From RPQJ01 sp963777725 (lineage in GTDB: Bacteria; Pseudomonadota; Gammaproteobacteria; Steroidobacterales; Steroidobacteraceae): a DNA stretch of 64,000 nt. The DNA lies in the NCBI GenBank assembly GCA_963777725.1, contig CAVZRR010000020.1, positions 310,001-374,000 on the forward strand, written 5' to 3'. A program made the position numbers and the translations under genes. The notes below the pieces were generated by a model. It saw nothing but the letters and a program-made list of their open reading frames with translations, had not been told where the DNA came from and did no database searches. The stretch's first letter is position 1. The number at the start of each line of letters is the position of its first letter. This document shows, one piece after another, positions 42,079 to 52,300 of the stretch.

Positions 42079-42849
42079 TCAGTCCTTGCGCGGTCCCGGG
42101 AAGAAACTGTTCGTCCGGCGCACGTATTCTGCATAGGCGGGCCGCCGCTCGCCGATGTCGCGCTCGAGCAGCCGCACGCCCGAGAATCGCAACAGCAGGA
42201 ACGACATGATCAGCGGGCCGACGATGGTCCACCAGGCGCCCGCCGCGAGCGCCATCAGGTAGAAGCCCCACCAGACGCAGAAGTCGCCGAAGTAGTTCGG
42301 GTGCCTCGTGTAGCGCCAGAGGCCGCGGTCCATCACCTGGCCGGCGTTGGCGGGATCGCGCTTGAAGCGCGCGAGTTGCCAGTCGCCGCCAGCCTCGAAC
42401 ACGAGGCCGACGAGCCATGCTGCGACGCCCGCCGCGTCCAGCCAGCCCAGCGGCGAGTCGCCCGCGGCGGCGCCGGCGAGCGGCAGCGAGATGACCCAGG
42501 CCAGCACGGCCTGGAAGCCGAAGATCAGGTAGAGGCTCTTCAGCGCGAAATTCGGCTCGTTGCGCTGGCGGATCGCCTGGTAGCGGCGATCCTCGTCGTG
42601 GCCGAAGTTGCGCCAGGCCAGGTAGATCGCGAGGCGCGCTCCCCACAGTCCCACCAGTGCGACCAGCAGCCACGCCCTCGGTCCGGCGGGCCCCGCTGCC
42701 GCGTAGGTCACCGCTGCGAGGATGAACAACACTGGCCACAGCGTGTCGACGATCGTGACGTTGCGCTGCATGACGCTGACAGCCCACGTGATCGCCGCAG
42801 CGGCGAGCAGGACGGGCAGTGCGGTCAGCCAGGAAGCCAGTTCGACCAT
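42079..42849 (-). CDS. DUF1295 (steroid 5-alpha-reductase-like) membrane protein
   Basis: A 256-residue protein with about seven membrane segments. The C-terminal signature GLWRYTRHPNYFGDFCVWWGFY is that of DUF1295 and the ICMT/steroid-reductase fold, which binds NADPH near the membrane. No defined substrate is known for bacterial members. Its stop faces that of the SCP2-type thiolase at a 10-base gap, so it is not part of that operon. Confidence 0.8.
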   Translation of the reverse strand: MVELASWLTALPVLLAAAAITWAVSVMQRNVTIVDTLWPVLFILAAVTYAAAGPAGPRAWLLVALVGLWGARLAIYLAWRNFGHDEDRRYQAIRQRNEPNFALKSLYLIFGFQAVLAWVISLPLAGAAAGDSPLGWLDAAGVAAWLVGLVFEAGGDWQLARFKRDPANAGQVMDRGLWRYTRHPNYFGDFCVWWGFYLMALAAGAWWTIVGPLIMSFLLLRFSGVRLLERDIGERRPAYAEYVRRTNSFFPGPRKD

Positions 42850-42889
42850 CAGGACACTCTAGCAGCGCGGCGCGACGGCCGCAGGGGTG

Positions 42890-43879
42890 TCAGGAAAGGA
42901 CTTCGCGCAGCAGCGCGTCGTCGATGTTGCCGCCCGACAGGACGACCGCGATCGTCCGGCCGCGCGCATCGATCCGGCCCGCCATGACTGCAGCGAGCGC
43001 CACGGCGCCACCGGGCTCGACGACCAGCTTCAGCGTGCGCGCCGCATAGGCGATCGCAGCGCGCACCTCCTCGTCCGTGACGGCCAGGCCGCCCGCGAGC
43101 AGTGGCTGGTTGATCGCGAACGTGAGCAAGCCCGGCTCCGGAGCCAGCAGCGCATCGCAGATCGAGCGCGTCCCGGGCGCATTCGATTCGCGCCGCCCGG
43201 ACGCGAGCGACCGGCGATGATCGTCGTGGCCGGCAGGCTCCGCGCTCCAGATGCGCGTGGCGGGCGATCGTGCGCGGACCGCGAGCGCCGTGCCAGCGAT
43301 CAGCCCGCCACCGCTGGTGCAGACCACGACGTCATCGAGCGTGGCCCCGGCTGCGGTCGCCTGCTCGACGATCTCGAGTCCCACCGTGCCCTGACCGGCG
43401 ATGACGTCCGGGTCGTCGAAAGACGGTACGAGGACGGCACCCCGTTGCTCGGCGAGCCGTGCAGCGATCGACTCGCGACTTTCATGCAGGCGGTCGTATT
43501 CGACGACCTCGGCGCCCAGGGCCAGCGTGTTGCGCATCTTCACGCGCGGCGCATCGGCCGGCATCACGATCGTCGCGGGAATGCCGAGCAGGCGCGCCGC
43601 CGCGGCCACGCCCTGGGCGTGGTTGCCCGAGGAGAATGCGACGACGCCCGCGCCGCGGCGATCTGCCGGGATCTGCGCGAGGCGGTTGTAGGCGCCGCGG
43701 AACTTGAACGAACCGGTATGCTGCAGCGTCTCGAGCTTGAGCAGGATGCGGCCCCCCGTGCTGTCGTCGAGCGGGGTGCCGGCCAGCAGCGGCGTGCGCC
43801 GTGAGTGACCGGCGAGGCGCATCGCCGCGGCGAGCACGTCGTCGAAGGCCGGCAGGCGAGCGCCATCCACATCCGCCAT
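42890..43879 (-). CDS. Threonine/serine dehydratase-family PLP enzyme
   Basis: About 329 residues. The PLP lysine lies in TGSFKFRGAYN (K59), the phosphate-binding loop is SGGGLIAG, and SSGNHAQG is present. It deaminates threonine or serine, or acts as a racemase-type relative. No C-terminal ACT domain is present, so it is the catabolic/short form. An ATG at 43912 would add 11 residues, but it would leave only 2 bases to the divergent methyltransferase start at 43915; the ATG at 43879 is more natural. Confidence 0.85.
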   Translation of the reverse strand: MADVDGARLPAFDDVLAAAMRLAGHSRRTPLLAGTPLDDSTGGRILLKLETLQHTGSFKFRGAYNRLAQIPADRRGAGVVAFSSGNHAQGVAAAARLLGIPATIVMPADAPRVKMRNTLALGAEVVEYDRLHESRESIAARLAEQRGAVLVPSFDDPDVIAGQGTVGLEIVEQATAAGATLDDVVVCTSGGGLIAGTALAVRARSPATRIWSAEPAGHDDHRRSLASGRRESNAPGTRSICDALLAPEPGLLTFAINQPLLAGGLAVTDEEVRAAIAYAARTLKLVVEPGGAVALAAVMAGRIDARGRTIAVVLSGGNIDDALLREVLS

Positions 43880-43914
43880 TGAGTCCGTCCTCGCAATCAC
43901 CGCAACATCCATTC

Positions 43915-45021
43915 GTGAGCGTACAGCATTCCCTGCCGCCCGGTTGCGAGCCGACCTGCCACGGTTGTCGTCACCGCGCGCTCGGCGAGGCGGCGAGCCT
44001 CGCGCAGAAAGCCAGCTACCTTGCGCGCGTGCTCGCGCAGTGGTCGGATCGCATCGCGCCCATCGTCGGGCCGGTCGCCGAGTCCCGCCTGGGTTACCGT
44101 GATCGCGTGACGCTGACCGCGCGCTGGTCGCCGGCGGACGGCTGGCAATTCGGCCTGATGCGGCGTGACGAGCTGATCGCGATCCACGACTGCCCGGTGC
44201 ACTCGGTCCGCGTGCGCGATCTCGTGCACCGGCTCGTTCGATTGCTGCCGGCCGGTGACGTGCTGCCGCTGGCGTACCTGCACGTCTGCGGCGCCCAGGC
44301 CACGTTGATCGTCAAGGCGCACCGCACTCCGGTCGGTGCCTTGCAGCCGCTGCTCGACGAACTGCCCCGGAGCGGACTCGAGGCACTGTGGCTCCACCAC
44401 CATCCCGCGGCAGGGCGCCGGTTGTTCGCGCGCCGCGGCTGGCAGCTGCTGTGGGGCGAGCCACGGTCGCTCGATGCGCACGGCTTGCAGCACGGACCGA
44501 CCGCGTTTGCGCAGGCGTTGCCGGCACTTCATCGGCAGGCCATGCATGCGGCCCGGCAGCACCTGCGTCCGGATCCGGGTGGTGTCGTGCTCGATCTTTA
44601 CTGTGGATTCGGGGCGACCCTGCGCGAGTGGACCGACGCGGGCAGCGCTGCGCTCGGGGTCGAGCTGTCCGGCGAGGCGACCGAGCTGGCCGCTCTGAAC
44701 GCGCCAGGCGCGACCGTTCTGCGCGGTACTTGTGCGCAGCGCCTGCCGCAAATGCGATCGTGGTGGCGTGAGCGGGGTGGGGTGGGCGTGGCGTACGTCA
44801 ATCCGCCGCGCTCCGGGCTCGAGGTCGAGGTGACGCAGGCGCTGGCCCGCGAGCTCCGGCCGGTGCGCATCGCCTACCTGTCGTGCAGCGCCGGCACGCT
44901 CGCGCGCGACCTCGCGATGCTCGAGTCCGCCGGCTACGCCGTGGTGCGCATCCACCCCTACGACTTCTTCCCGCTCACCCACCACGTCGAGGCGCTCGCG
45001 CTCCTCGACCTTCGCGCATGA
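43915..45021 (+). CDS. TrmA/RlmD-like RNA (uracil-5-)-methyltransferase
   Basis: A 368-residue SAM-dependent methyltransferase. Three cysteines near the N-terminus (C11, C15, C18) fit an iron-sulfur site. The SAM-binding LDLYCGFGA, the NPPRSGL motif and the catalytic cysteine in LSCSAGTLARDL match RNA m5U methyltransferases. The tRNA or 23S rRNA target cannot be decided. The start is a GTG at 43915. Its last 47 bases overlap the convergent polyphosphate kinase gene. Confidence 0.8.
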   Translation: MSVQHSLPPGCEPTCHGCRHRALGEAASLAQKASYLARVLAQWSDRIAPIVGPVAESRLGYRDRVTLTARWSPADGWQFGLMRRDELIAIHDCPVHSVRVRDLVHRLVRLLPAGDVLPLAYLHVCGAQATLIVKAHRTPVGALQPLLDELPRSGLEALWLHHHPAAGRRLFARRGWQLLWGEPRSLDAHGLQHGPTAFAQALPALHRQAMHAARQHLRPDPGGVVLDLYCGFGATLREWTDAGSAALGVELSGEATELAALNAPGATVLRGTCAQRLPQMRSWWRERGGVGVAYVNPPRSGLEVEVTQALARELRPVRIAYLSCSAGTLARDLAMLESAGYAVVRIHPYDFFPLTHHVEALALLDLRA

Positions 45022-45913
45022 GTTCCGCCCGGGCGGCGGCGAGTTCCTGTTGCTTGGCCTCGTCCACGCGCGGGTAGTGAAGGTCGAGCGACCCGAGGCC
45101 CTCGATGATCGCGGCCGCGACCACGGCCCGCGTGAACCACTTGTTGTCCGCCGGCACGACGAACCACGGCGCGTGCTCGCTCGCGGTGTGCCGGATCATC
45201 TGCTCGTAGGCCTCCATGTAGTCGTCCCAGTGACCCCGCTCGCGGGCGTCCGCCATCGAGAACTTCCAGTTCTTGTCCGGGTCGTCCAGTCGCTCGAGGA
45301 AGCGCTTCTTCTGCTCGTCCTTCGAGACGTGCAGGAAGAACTTCAGGATCAGCGTGCCGTTGCGCGCGAGGTACCGCTCGATGTCGCAAATGTCGTCGTA
45401 GCGGTGCTTCCAGATCTTCTTCGTGACGAGTTGGGGCGGCAGCTTCTGCGCGGCGAGCAGCTTCTCGTGGACGCGCACGACGAGCACTTCCTCGTAATAA
45501 GAGCGGTTGAAGATGCCGATGCGACCGCGCTCCGGCAGGGCCTTCATGCAGCGCCACAGGTAGTCGTGGTCGAGTTCCTCGGCCGAGGGCGCCTTGAACG
45601 AGGTGACGTGACAGCCCTGGGGATTGACTCCCGAGAGCACGTGCTTGATCGCGCCGTCCTTGCCGGCGGCATCCATCGCCTGGAAGATCAGCAGCACCGA
45701 CCAGCGATCCTGGGCGTACAGCCGGTCCTGCAGCGCGGCGAGATACTGCACCCCCTTCTTCAGCGCTTCCTGCGCCCGGGGCTTGTCCTCGGAGTCGAAG
45801 TGCAGCGTATCGCCGGGGTCGATCCCGTCGAGCCGGAATCGATCGCCGCGCGTGACGCGAAAAGGCCGGGTGATCGACTGGACGAGCTTCTGTTCCTGCT
45901 TGCTGATCTTCAT
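44975..45913 (-). CDS. PPK2-family polyphosphate:nucleotide phosphotransferase
   Basis: A 312-residue kinase with the Walker A-like AMDAAGKDGAIKHV and Walker-B/lid regions (FNRSYYEEVLVVRVH, then DDPDKNWKFS). PPK2 enzymes move phosphate between polyphosphate and nucleoside di- or monophosphates in the cytoplasm. The subclass (ADP, GDP or AMP user) is not readable here. The ATG at 45913 starts the canonical N-terminus. The C-terminal tail (GRGARAPRRGG) overlaps the convergent methyltransferase gene. Confidence 0.87.
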   Translation of the reverse strand: MKISKQEQKLVQSITRPFRVTRGDRFRLDGIDPGDTLHFDSEDKPRAQEALKKGVQYLAALQDRLYAQDRWSVLLIFQAMDAAGKDGAIKHVLSGVNPQGCHVTSFKAPSAEELDHDYLWRCMKALPERGRIGIFNRSYYEEVLVVRVHEKLLAAQKLPPQLVTKKIWKHRYDDICDIERYLARNGTLILKFFLHVSKDEQKKRFLERLDDPDKNWKFSMADARERGHWDDYMEAYEQMIRHTASEHAPWFVVPADNKWFTRAVVAAAIIEGLGSLDLHYPRVDEAKQQELAAARAELMREGRGARAPRRGG

Positions 45914-46027
45914 CAGGGATTCCCCCAGGTTGGCGCGGCGACCCGAACGCGACGTGCGTTCACTACGATCAACTGACACGGCCGTACGGTAGGATAGCGC
46001 GCCGCCTGCCTCGGGGGCTCTGAGGGA

Positions 46028-48347
46028 ATGCAAGTCGTGCTGAAAATGGATGGACGCCACGCTGGCCTGCTGCGATTGATCGCGCGTGCCACGCTGCTGT
46101 TCGCGCCCGTGATGACAGTGTCGGCCGCTGAGCCGGGGGTTGTCCCACCTACTGAGGTTGTGGCCGGGGACGCAACGGCGGGTCCAGCCAGGTCCCGTCC
46201 GCGCATCGGCCTCGTGCTCGGTGGTGGCGGCGCCAAGGGTGCAGCCCACGTCGGCGTGCTCAGCGTCCTCGAGGAGCTCAGGATTCCCGTGGATTGCGTG
46301 ATCGGCACGAGCATGGGCGCGCTCGTCGGTGGCACGTTTGCTTCGGGCGTGGAAGCAAAGGAGCTCGAGAAGGCGGTTCGTTCGATCTCCTGGCAGGAGG
46401 CGATTGGACGCAGCGGCCTGCGCGCCAAGGTGCCGATGCGCCGCAAGCTGGCCGGAAACACCTTCAGCAACAGCCTCGAATTCGGCGCGCGCGACGGGCG
46501 CCTGGTCGCGCCGAGTGGCCTGATCAGCACGCAGAACGTGGACCTCACGATCCAGTATCTCGTCGCCCGCAGCCGCGGCATCCGCGACTTCGATCGGTTG
46601 CCGATCCCGTTTCGCGCCGTGGCCACCGACATGCAGAACGGCGACATGGTGGTGTTGCGGGAGGGCGACCTGGCGCTCTCGATGCGCGCCAGCATGGCCG
46701 TGCCGGGCGCGTTCGCGCCAGTGACCATCGACGGTCGCATCCTCGGCGACGGCGGGCTCACCCGCAACGTGCCGGTCGACATCGCCCGTCAGACCTGCGC
46801 CGACGTCGTGATCGCCGTCGCGGTGCCGAACCCGGTTCCGACCGCGGCGGAGCTGCGCTCGCCGCTGACGCTGATGTCGCGCACGCTCGACGTGCTGATC
46901 AGCGCGAACGAGCGGCAGCAGCTCGAGACGCTCGGTCCCGACGACGTCAAGATCATCATCGAAATGGGCGACATCGGCTCGGCGTCGTTCGATCGCGTGC
47001 CCGACGCGATTCCGCTCGGCCGGGCGGCCGCGCTCGCGCACCGCACCGAGCTCGAGCGGTATTCGCTGCCGGAGGCGGAGTTCCTCGCCTGGCGTAGCGC
47101 CACGTCCCGGGTGGGGCGGGAGCCGATGCGGCTCGCGGCGGTCAACGTCGTCGGTGCCGAACGCGCCAACCCGGAGTTCGTCGCGCAGACCTTCGGCCTG
47201 CAGGCGGGTGACGTCGTCGACAACCGCAGGATCGGCGATCGCGCCACGGCCGTGTTCGCGTTGTCCGATTTCGAGAGAGTGGCCTACACGCTTGCGGGCG
47301 ACGGCGAAGAGCCGGTGCTGAACCTGCATCTGATGGAGAAGTCCTGGGGGCCGAACATCGTGCGCTTCGACCTCGGGTTCCACATCGGCACGGATGCGAA
47401 CACGGCGTTCACGATCGGTGGCGACTTCCTGCGCACCTGGATCAACGACCGCGGCGGCGAAGTGCACGGCTCGTGGCGGTTCGGCCGCACGTCCGGCCTC
47501 GAAGCTTCAATGTACCAGCCGCTGGATGCCGAGCACCGCTGGTTCGTCGAGCCCGGCGCGCTGGCGCAACGCTCGATCGAAGACATCTTCATCGACGGCG
47601 ACGCTGTGGCGCGCTACCGGTTCTCCCACGCGTGGGGCGTACCTCGAGGCGGGCCGGGTGTTCGGCAACCGGGCCGAACTGCGCGCCGGCCTCCGGGGCG
47701 GCGGGCAGACCGTGGACCGCGAAATCGGCACGCCGGACCTGCCGGAGATCTCCGGCGAGGGGTACGGCGGCCTGTCGATGCGGTATACCTACGACACGCG
47801 CGACCGCGACGTGCTGTGGCAGGACGGCTCGCTGGTGCGGATGACCTATTTCCGCGGTGAAGAGTCGCTCGGCGCGGTCGACCAGTACGATCGCCTCGAG
47901 GGCACGGCGATGGCGGTCGTGCCGTTCAGCCGGAATGTGCTCTATCTGCGCGCGAGCGGCGGCGCGTCGTTCGGCAGCGAGCTGCCCATCTACGATACGT
48001 TCACGCTCGGCGGTCCGGTCAGCATGCCTGGCCTGAATGTCGGCGAACTGCGTGGCACCTCGTACTGGTCCGCGCAGGCCTCCTACCTGCAGCGCATTGC
48101 CGATATCAGCTATGTGTTCGGCCAGTCGCTGTACGCCGGCTTCACGGCTTCCGCGGCCGACATGAGCGGCCGGATCGACGACGTTCGTGCTGAACCGATA
48201 TTCTCCGGAGCGTTCGTGCTGGCGGGCCGCACGCCGCTCGGTCCCGTGTCGCTGTCCCTCGCGATCACCAGCGATAGCGATTGGCAGCTCATGTTCGGTC
48301 TGGGCCGGCCGATCGAAGAGCGGACGATCACCGACCCCTCGTGGTGA
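46028..48347 (+). CDS. Patatin-type phospholipase fused to an outer-membrane barrel (PlpD-like, type Vd; one apparent +1 shift)
   Basis: About 772 residues. A signal peptide is followed by a patatin domain with the oxyanion loop GGGGAKG, the nucleophile in GTSMG and a DGG dyad partner. A POTRA-like domain follows (LAAVNVVGAERANPEFV), then a 16-strand barrel ending RTITDPSW. This is the layout of type Vd autotransporters such as PlpD, which expose or release a phospholipase A. A surplus base at 47639 (GGC/GGG) breaks the barrel frame as written. It converges on the S41 protease gene, with only 3 bases between the stops. Confidence 0.85.
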
Positions 48348-48350
48348 AGC

Positions 48351-49765
48351 TCAGTTCACGCCAGGCAGCCAGAACTGCGCGGGTGACGGTTGCTTCGGCA
48401 GCGGGTAACGCTCGGCTGTCACGATGCCTGCCGGCTTGGCGCGGGCCGTGGTCGCCGGGATGATGCTCGTACAGGCACCCGTGGCCAGCCACGCGAGCGC
48501 TGCGGCGGTGAGTCCTTCCGCGGCCGAGCCCAGCGGCTGCTCGAGCGTGTCGGTAGCCGCGCACGCGAAGGGCAGCGTCGCAGCCAGCCCGTCGTAGTAG
48601 TCGCCCTGGCCGCGGGCGTTCTCGAGCTTGAAGGAGACGAGCCGCAGCCGGTCCTCGCAGCCCTGCAGGTCGAACGCGAGTTGCCCCACCGGCTTGCCGA
48701 ACGTGTCCTCGCCGACGATCGCGATCTCGACCCAGGGCGCCATCGTGTTGACGTTGATCTCGCTGGCCGAGGCCGTGGCCCCGGTCGTCAGGAACGCGAT
48801 GCGGACCGGCCGCACGGACTGTGCCACCGGCCGGAAGTTTCGCGTCGTGTTTTCCGCGGCCTTTGCTGCGCTGTGCACCATCCTCAATTGGACATCGGCC
48901 GTCGAGCGATCGCCGCCGAGCAGGTCGCCGAGGATCTCCGCAGTGCTCACGAGTCCGCCGCCGTTGTACCGCAGGTCGACGATGAAATAGTCGAGGCCGA
49001 GCGCACGGAATTGCGCGAACGCGTCGCGCAGCTGTGAGTCGGCGGTGGCGACGTAGGTCCGCAGGTTGAGGTAACCGACGCCGGTCGTGCCCGGCAGCGG
49101 CAGCACCAGCGCGCCATAGACGCTCGAGACCGGATCGATCGTGACGGCTCGCTTCGTGAGAGTGGCCTCGCGCGTCGCGCCGTCGCGCAGCAGCCGGAGA
49201 CCGCGCCGCACGCCGGCCTCGGCCGGTCCGAGTGCGTCGCTGATCGTGTCGCCGTCGGCCAGCAACTGGGTGACCGGCACGAAGCCGGCGCCCGCATCCA
49301 CCGCGACGATCTCGTCGCCACGCTGCAATCCCGCTTCCGCGGCCGGGCTCGACTCGAAGACCTCCGTGACGAACGGGCGGCTCACCGGATCGGTGCGCGT
49401 GCGGAACCCGAAGCCGACGAACTGCTCCTGCGCCGAGCAGCGAGTTCTCCGCGCTGCGTGTCGTCAGGTAACTGAAGAACCGGTCCTTGCGTTGCTGCGC
49501 GCGCAGTCGCGGTCAGGTGATCGAGCAGGCTTGCGGCGGTCGGGAATCCGGCGGCGTCGACGGTGGCGGGCAGCAACTCGGGAAACAGGTACCACTGACG
49601 CGCCACGTCGAGGACGAACTGCTTGCGAGCGGGTTCGGCGCAGGCGGCCGAGGTCCCTTCGTCGTCGCCGCCACCGCCGCCACCACCGCCGCAGCCGGCG
49701 ATCGACACCAGCAGCGCGGACAGTGCGCAGGACACGAAGCGGCGGGGCACTGTGCGGCGCATCAT
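48351..49765 (-). CDS. S41-family (C-terminal-processing-like) lipoprotein protease (two apparent +1 shifts)
   Basis: Starts at the ATG at 49765. The lipobox lies in SIAGC, followed by a run of glycines. A PDZ domain (EVFESSPAAEAGLQRGDEIV) precedes the S41 core, which has the catalytic serine in TASASEIN and a lysine in TFGKPVG. Dropping surplus bases at 49498 (CGC/CGG) and 49428 (GCA/GCG) joins three frames into 470 residues. It probably degrades misfolded or tagged proteins in the periplasm. Confidence 0.82.
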
Positions 49766-49768
49766 CGA

Positions 49769-51598
49769 TCACTCCATCAGTCGTGCCATGCGCGGCCGGC
49801 TCGCAGCATAACGACGATGCACGTCGACGTAGGTGGATTCGTAGAGGTGGTCGAGCTCGTCCGGTGCCGGAAAGTGCCCGAGGAATCCGCGGCAGGCCGG
49901 TTCGAGCGTGAGCTCGGCGGCGCGCATCAGCTGGGCGAGCAGCGTGCGCGGATCCTCTTCGCCGACCGACACCCGGATCGTCGTCGGTGAAATGCCGGCC
50001 TGGCGCAATGCTTCTCCGGAGAGCTCCGAGTGGCTGGTCAGCGCGGGACAGAGCACGACCGTGTTCACCTGGCCGAGGCTCACCTGCAGGCCGAAGGCTG
50101 GCTCGAGACAGTCGAAGAAGCGCTGGAAGGACTCACGCCCGATGCGCGCACCGAGCTCGGTCTCGAAATCGAGCGTGAACAACGGCGCCGGCAGCCCGAG
50201 GAACATCAGGCGCTCGCGCATCGCGAAGTTCTCGTTGCCCTCGACCGCCGAGCATCGCACGTTGATCGCCGGATGCCGGGCCAGCGCCCGCGCCAGCACC
50301 AGCGTGTTGATGCACTTGTTGATGATGCGCAGCTCGACGGTGCGCATGCCGTTGATGACCTCGAACGCCTTGTCGGCGTCGAGGAACGCGCCCTTCACGT
50401 AGTAGACGTTCCAGAACAGGCTCTCGTCCCAGCGATAGGCACGCGGCTGCCCGTCCGGCCCCGGTGCGGTGACGGTCTCGCCCTTCGGGATGAACATCCG
50501 CTCGTTGCGGCCGATGCAGACGCCGGCCGTCGTGGTGCCCGACCCGGCGAGGTCCTTGGTGTACGAGTGGATCACGAAGTCCGGCCGCTCGAGCGGATCG
50601 TCGCGCTGCAGCACCGGCTGCAGGATCGGCGTCCCGACCGTCGCGTCGCAGATCACGGTGAGGCCGAACTCGTGCGCCGCGCGACAGATGCCCGGCACGT
50701 CGAGCACGTGACCGTGCGGGTTGCACGGCGACTCGAGGAACACGTAGATGTGGCGGCCTTCGGCCAGCCGGCCGGCGCACTCCCGCTGCGCTTCCGCCAA
50801 CGCGACGCGGAAGGCTTCCACCGTGAAGCCGTCGAACCAGCGCACGGCGACGTCGAGGTTGCTCTGCTTGCCGTACCAGTCGTGCAGCAGCTGGTACGTT
50901 CCGCCGTAGACGTTGCGGCTCGCCAGCACCACGTCCTGGTAGCCGACGACGTTCGCCAGCGTCGCGTCGATCGCCGCCATGCCCGAATTGAAGTTCCAGG
51001 CGAGGTACTCGCCCGACAGCGCGCCGGCCTCGAGATCCACGATGTGGTTCGCGAGGCTGATCGAGGTCGGGTTCAACAGCCGCGAATAGATCTCGAGCAA
51101 CGGCTCGCGGCCCTTGAAGGCGTCCTCGACCCACTCGGTGCAGGCGTACATGTAGGTCGCCGTGCGCGTGATGACCGGTGTCGCGCTGAAGAGCGCAGTC
51201 ACGTTGTCGAACAGCGGATAGGGGCCCTTGACCGCGGATTGCGTCGGGTCGTCGAGCAGCGACTGGTAGGTCTTGCGCAGCGGGTTCTGCAGCGTGTCGA
51301 GGATCTTCGCGAGCTGGAAGCACAGGAACCGCTTCGCGTTGAAGCGGGCGACCCGGTCGCGCTGCTCGAGGCTGGCCAGTTCGCGCAGGCTGATCTGCCA
51401 GAGCTCGTGTGCCGCGACGTTGGCCGCGTACAGGTGGGACGCGAGCGCGCCGAGCCGGCGCCCGTAGTCCGTCTGCGGATCGATCGAGAAATGCCGCAGC
51501 TGCTCCTCGACGAGGGTGGCGAGGTCGGTTGCGCCGGTGGTGTTGCGGCGCGGGCTCAGCTCGCGCGCGAGCGACAGGTCGTCCGTGGATTGCGTCAT
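49769..51598 (-). CDS. Cys/Met-metabolism-type PLP-dependent enzyme with a long N-terminal extension
   Basis: A 609-residue protein, longer than the usual ~400 of cystathionine gamma-synthase relatives. The fold-type-I core starts near residue 190 (LEAGALSGEYLAWNF) and has the PLP lysine in SYTKDLAGSGTTTAG. The preceding ~190 residues, including ASLEQRDRVARFNAKRFLCF, are not typical of the family and look helical. The reaction is therefore uncertain: possibly C-S lyase or gamma-replacement chemistry. It is separated from the S41 gene by 3 bases, so they may be co-transcribed. Confidence 0.75.
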   Translation of the reverse strand: MTQSTDDLSLARELSPRRNTTGATDLATLVEEQLRHFSIDPQTDYGRRLGALASHLYAANVAAHELWQISLRELASLEQRDRVARFNAKRFLCFQLAKILDTLQNPLRKTYQSLLDDPTQSAVKGPYPLFDNVTALFSATPVITRTATYMYACTEWVEDAFKGREPLLEIYSRLLNPTSISLANHIVDLEAGALSGEYLAWNFNSGMAAIDATLANVVGYQDVVLASRNVYGGTYQLLHDWYGKQSNLDVAVRWFDGFTVEAFRVALAEAQRECAGRLAEGRHIYVFLESPCNPHGHVLDVPGICRAAHEFGLTVICDATVGTPILQPVLQRDDPLERPDFVIHSYTKDLAGSGTTTAGVCIGRNERMFIPKGETVTAPGPDGQPRAYRWDESLFWNVYYVKGAFLDADKAFEVINGMRTVELRIINKCINTLVLARALARHPAINVRCSAVEGNENFAMRERLMFLGLPAPLFTLDFETELGARIGRESFQRFFDCLEPAFGLQVSLGQVNTVVLCPALTSHSELSGEALRQAGISPTTIRVSVGEEDPRTLLAQLMRAAELTLEPACRGFLGHFPAPDELDHLYESTYVDVHRRYAASRPRMARLME

Positions 51599-51649
51599 CC
51601 GCGGATGGTACCGCAGGCCATGGCGGCGGGCCCGGCCGGCGAGGCGGAC

Positions 51650-52300
51650 TCAGGCCGGACGCGGCGCCATCACGCTCAGCACGGCCACGAAGTGGCACGC
51701 GACGCCTCCCAGCACGAACAGGTGCCAGATCGCGTGGGTGTAGCGCCGGCCTTTCCACATGTAGAACGGCACGCCGGCCGTGTACGCGAGGCCGCCGGCC
51801 ACGATCCAGGTGAGCTCGTGCGGCGTCAGGCTCTGCATCAATGGCTTCGCCGCGATGACGCCGAGCCACCCCATGCCGAGGTACAGCAGCACGGAGCTGA
51901 CGGGGAAGCGAAAGCCGAGCGTCGTCTTGCCGATGATACCGATCAATGCAATGCCCCAGACGAGCCCGAACAACGTCCAGCCCCAGGCGCCGCCCAGCAC
52001 GCCGAGTGCGAACGGGGTGTAGGTGCCGGCAATCAGCAGGTAGATCGCGGAGTGGTCGAGCAGGCGCAACCGCGGCTTGAGCTGCGGGGACGTGGCCGCA
52101 TGGTAGGCGACCGACGTCGTGAACAGGATCAGCGCCGATATGCCGAACACGAGGCCGCCGGTCACTCGCCATGGCCCTGCGCCGGCCGCGGCGGCGGCCA
52201 CCGCGAGCCACGTGATGGCGACCAGGCTCGCTGCGATGCCGAGCCCGTGCGTCGCGACGTGCGCGACCTCTTCAGCCCGGGAATAGTCGCAGTCGGCCAT
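51650..52300 (-). CDS. Hemolysin III-family (YqfA-like) membrane protein
   Basis: A 216-residue protein with about seven membrane helices. The progestin/adipoQ-receptor signature appears as HLFVLGGVACHF near the C-terminus and EEVAHVATHGLG near the N-terminus, with metal-binding-type histidines. Family roles are linked to lipid hydrolase activity and membrane homeostasis. The ATG at 52300 lies 29 bases inside the upstream hydrolase gene, so it is the last member of the lipid operon. Confidence 0.83.
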   Translation of the reverse strand: MADCDYSRAEEVAHVATHGLGIAASLVAITWLAVAAAAAGAGPWRVTGGLVFGISALILFTTSVAYHAATSPQLKPRLRLLDHSAIYLLIAGTYTPFALGVLGGAWGWTLFGLVWGIALIGIIGKTTLGFRFPVSSVLLYLGMGWLGVIAAKPLMQSLTPHELTWIVAGGLAYTAGVPFYMWKGRRYTHAIWHLFVLGGVACHFVAVLSVMAPRPA

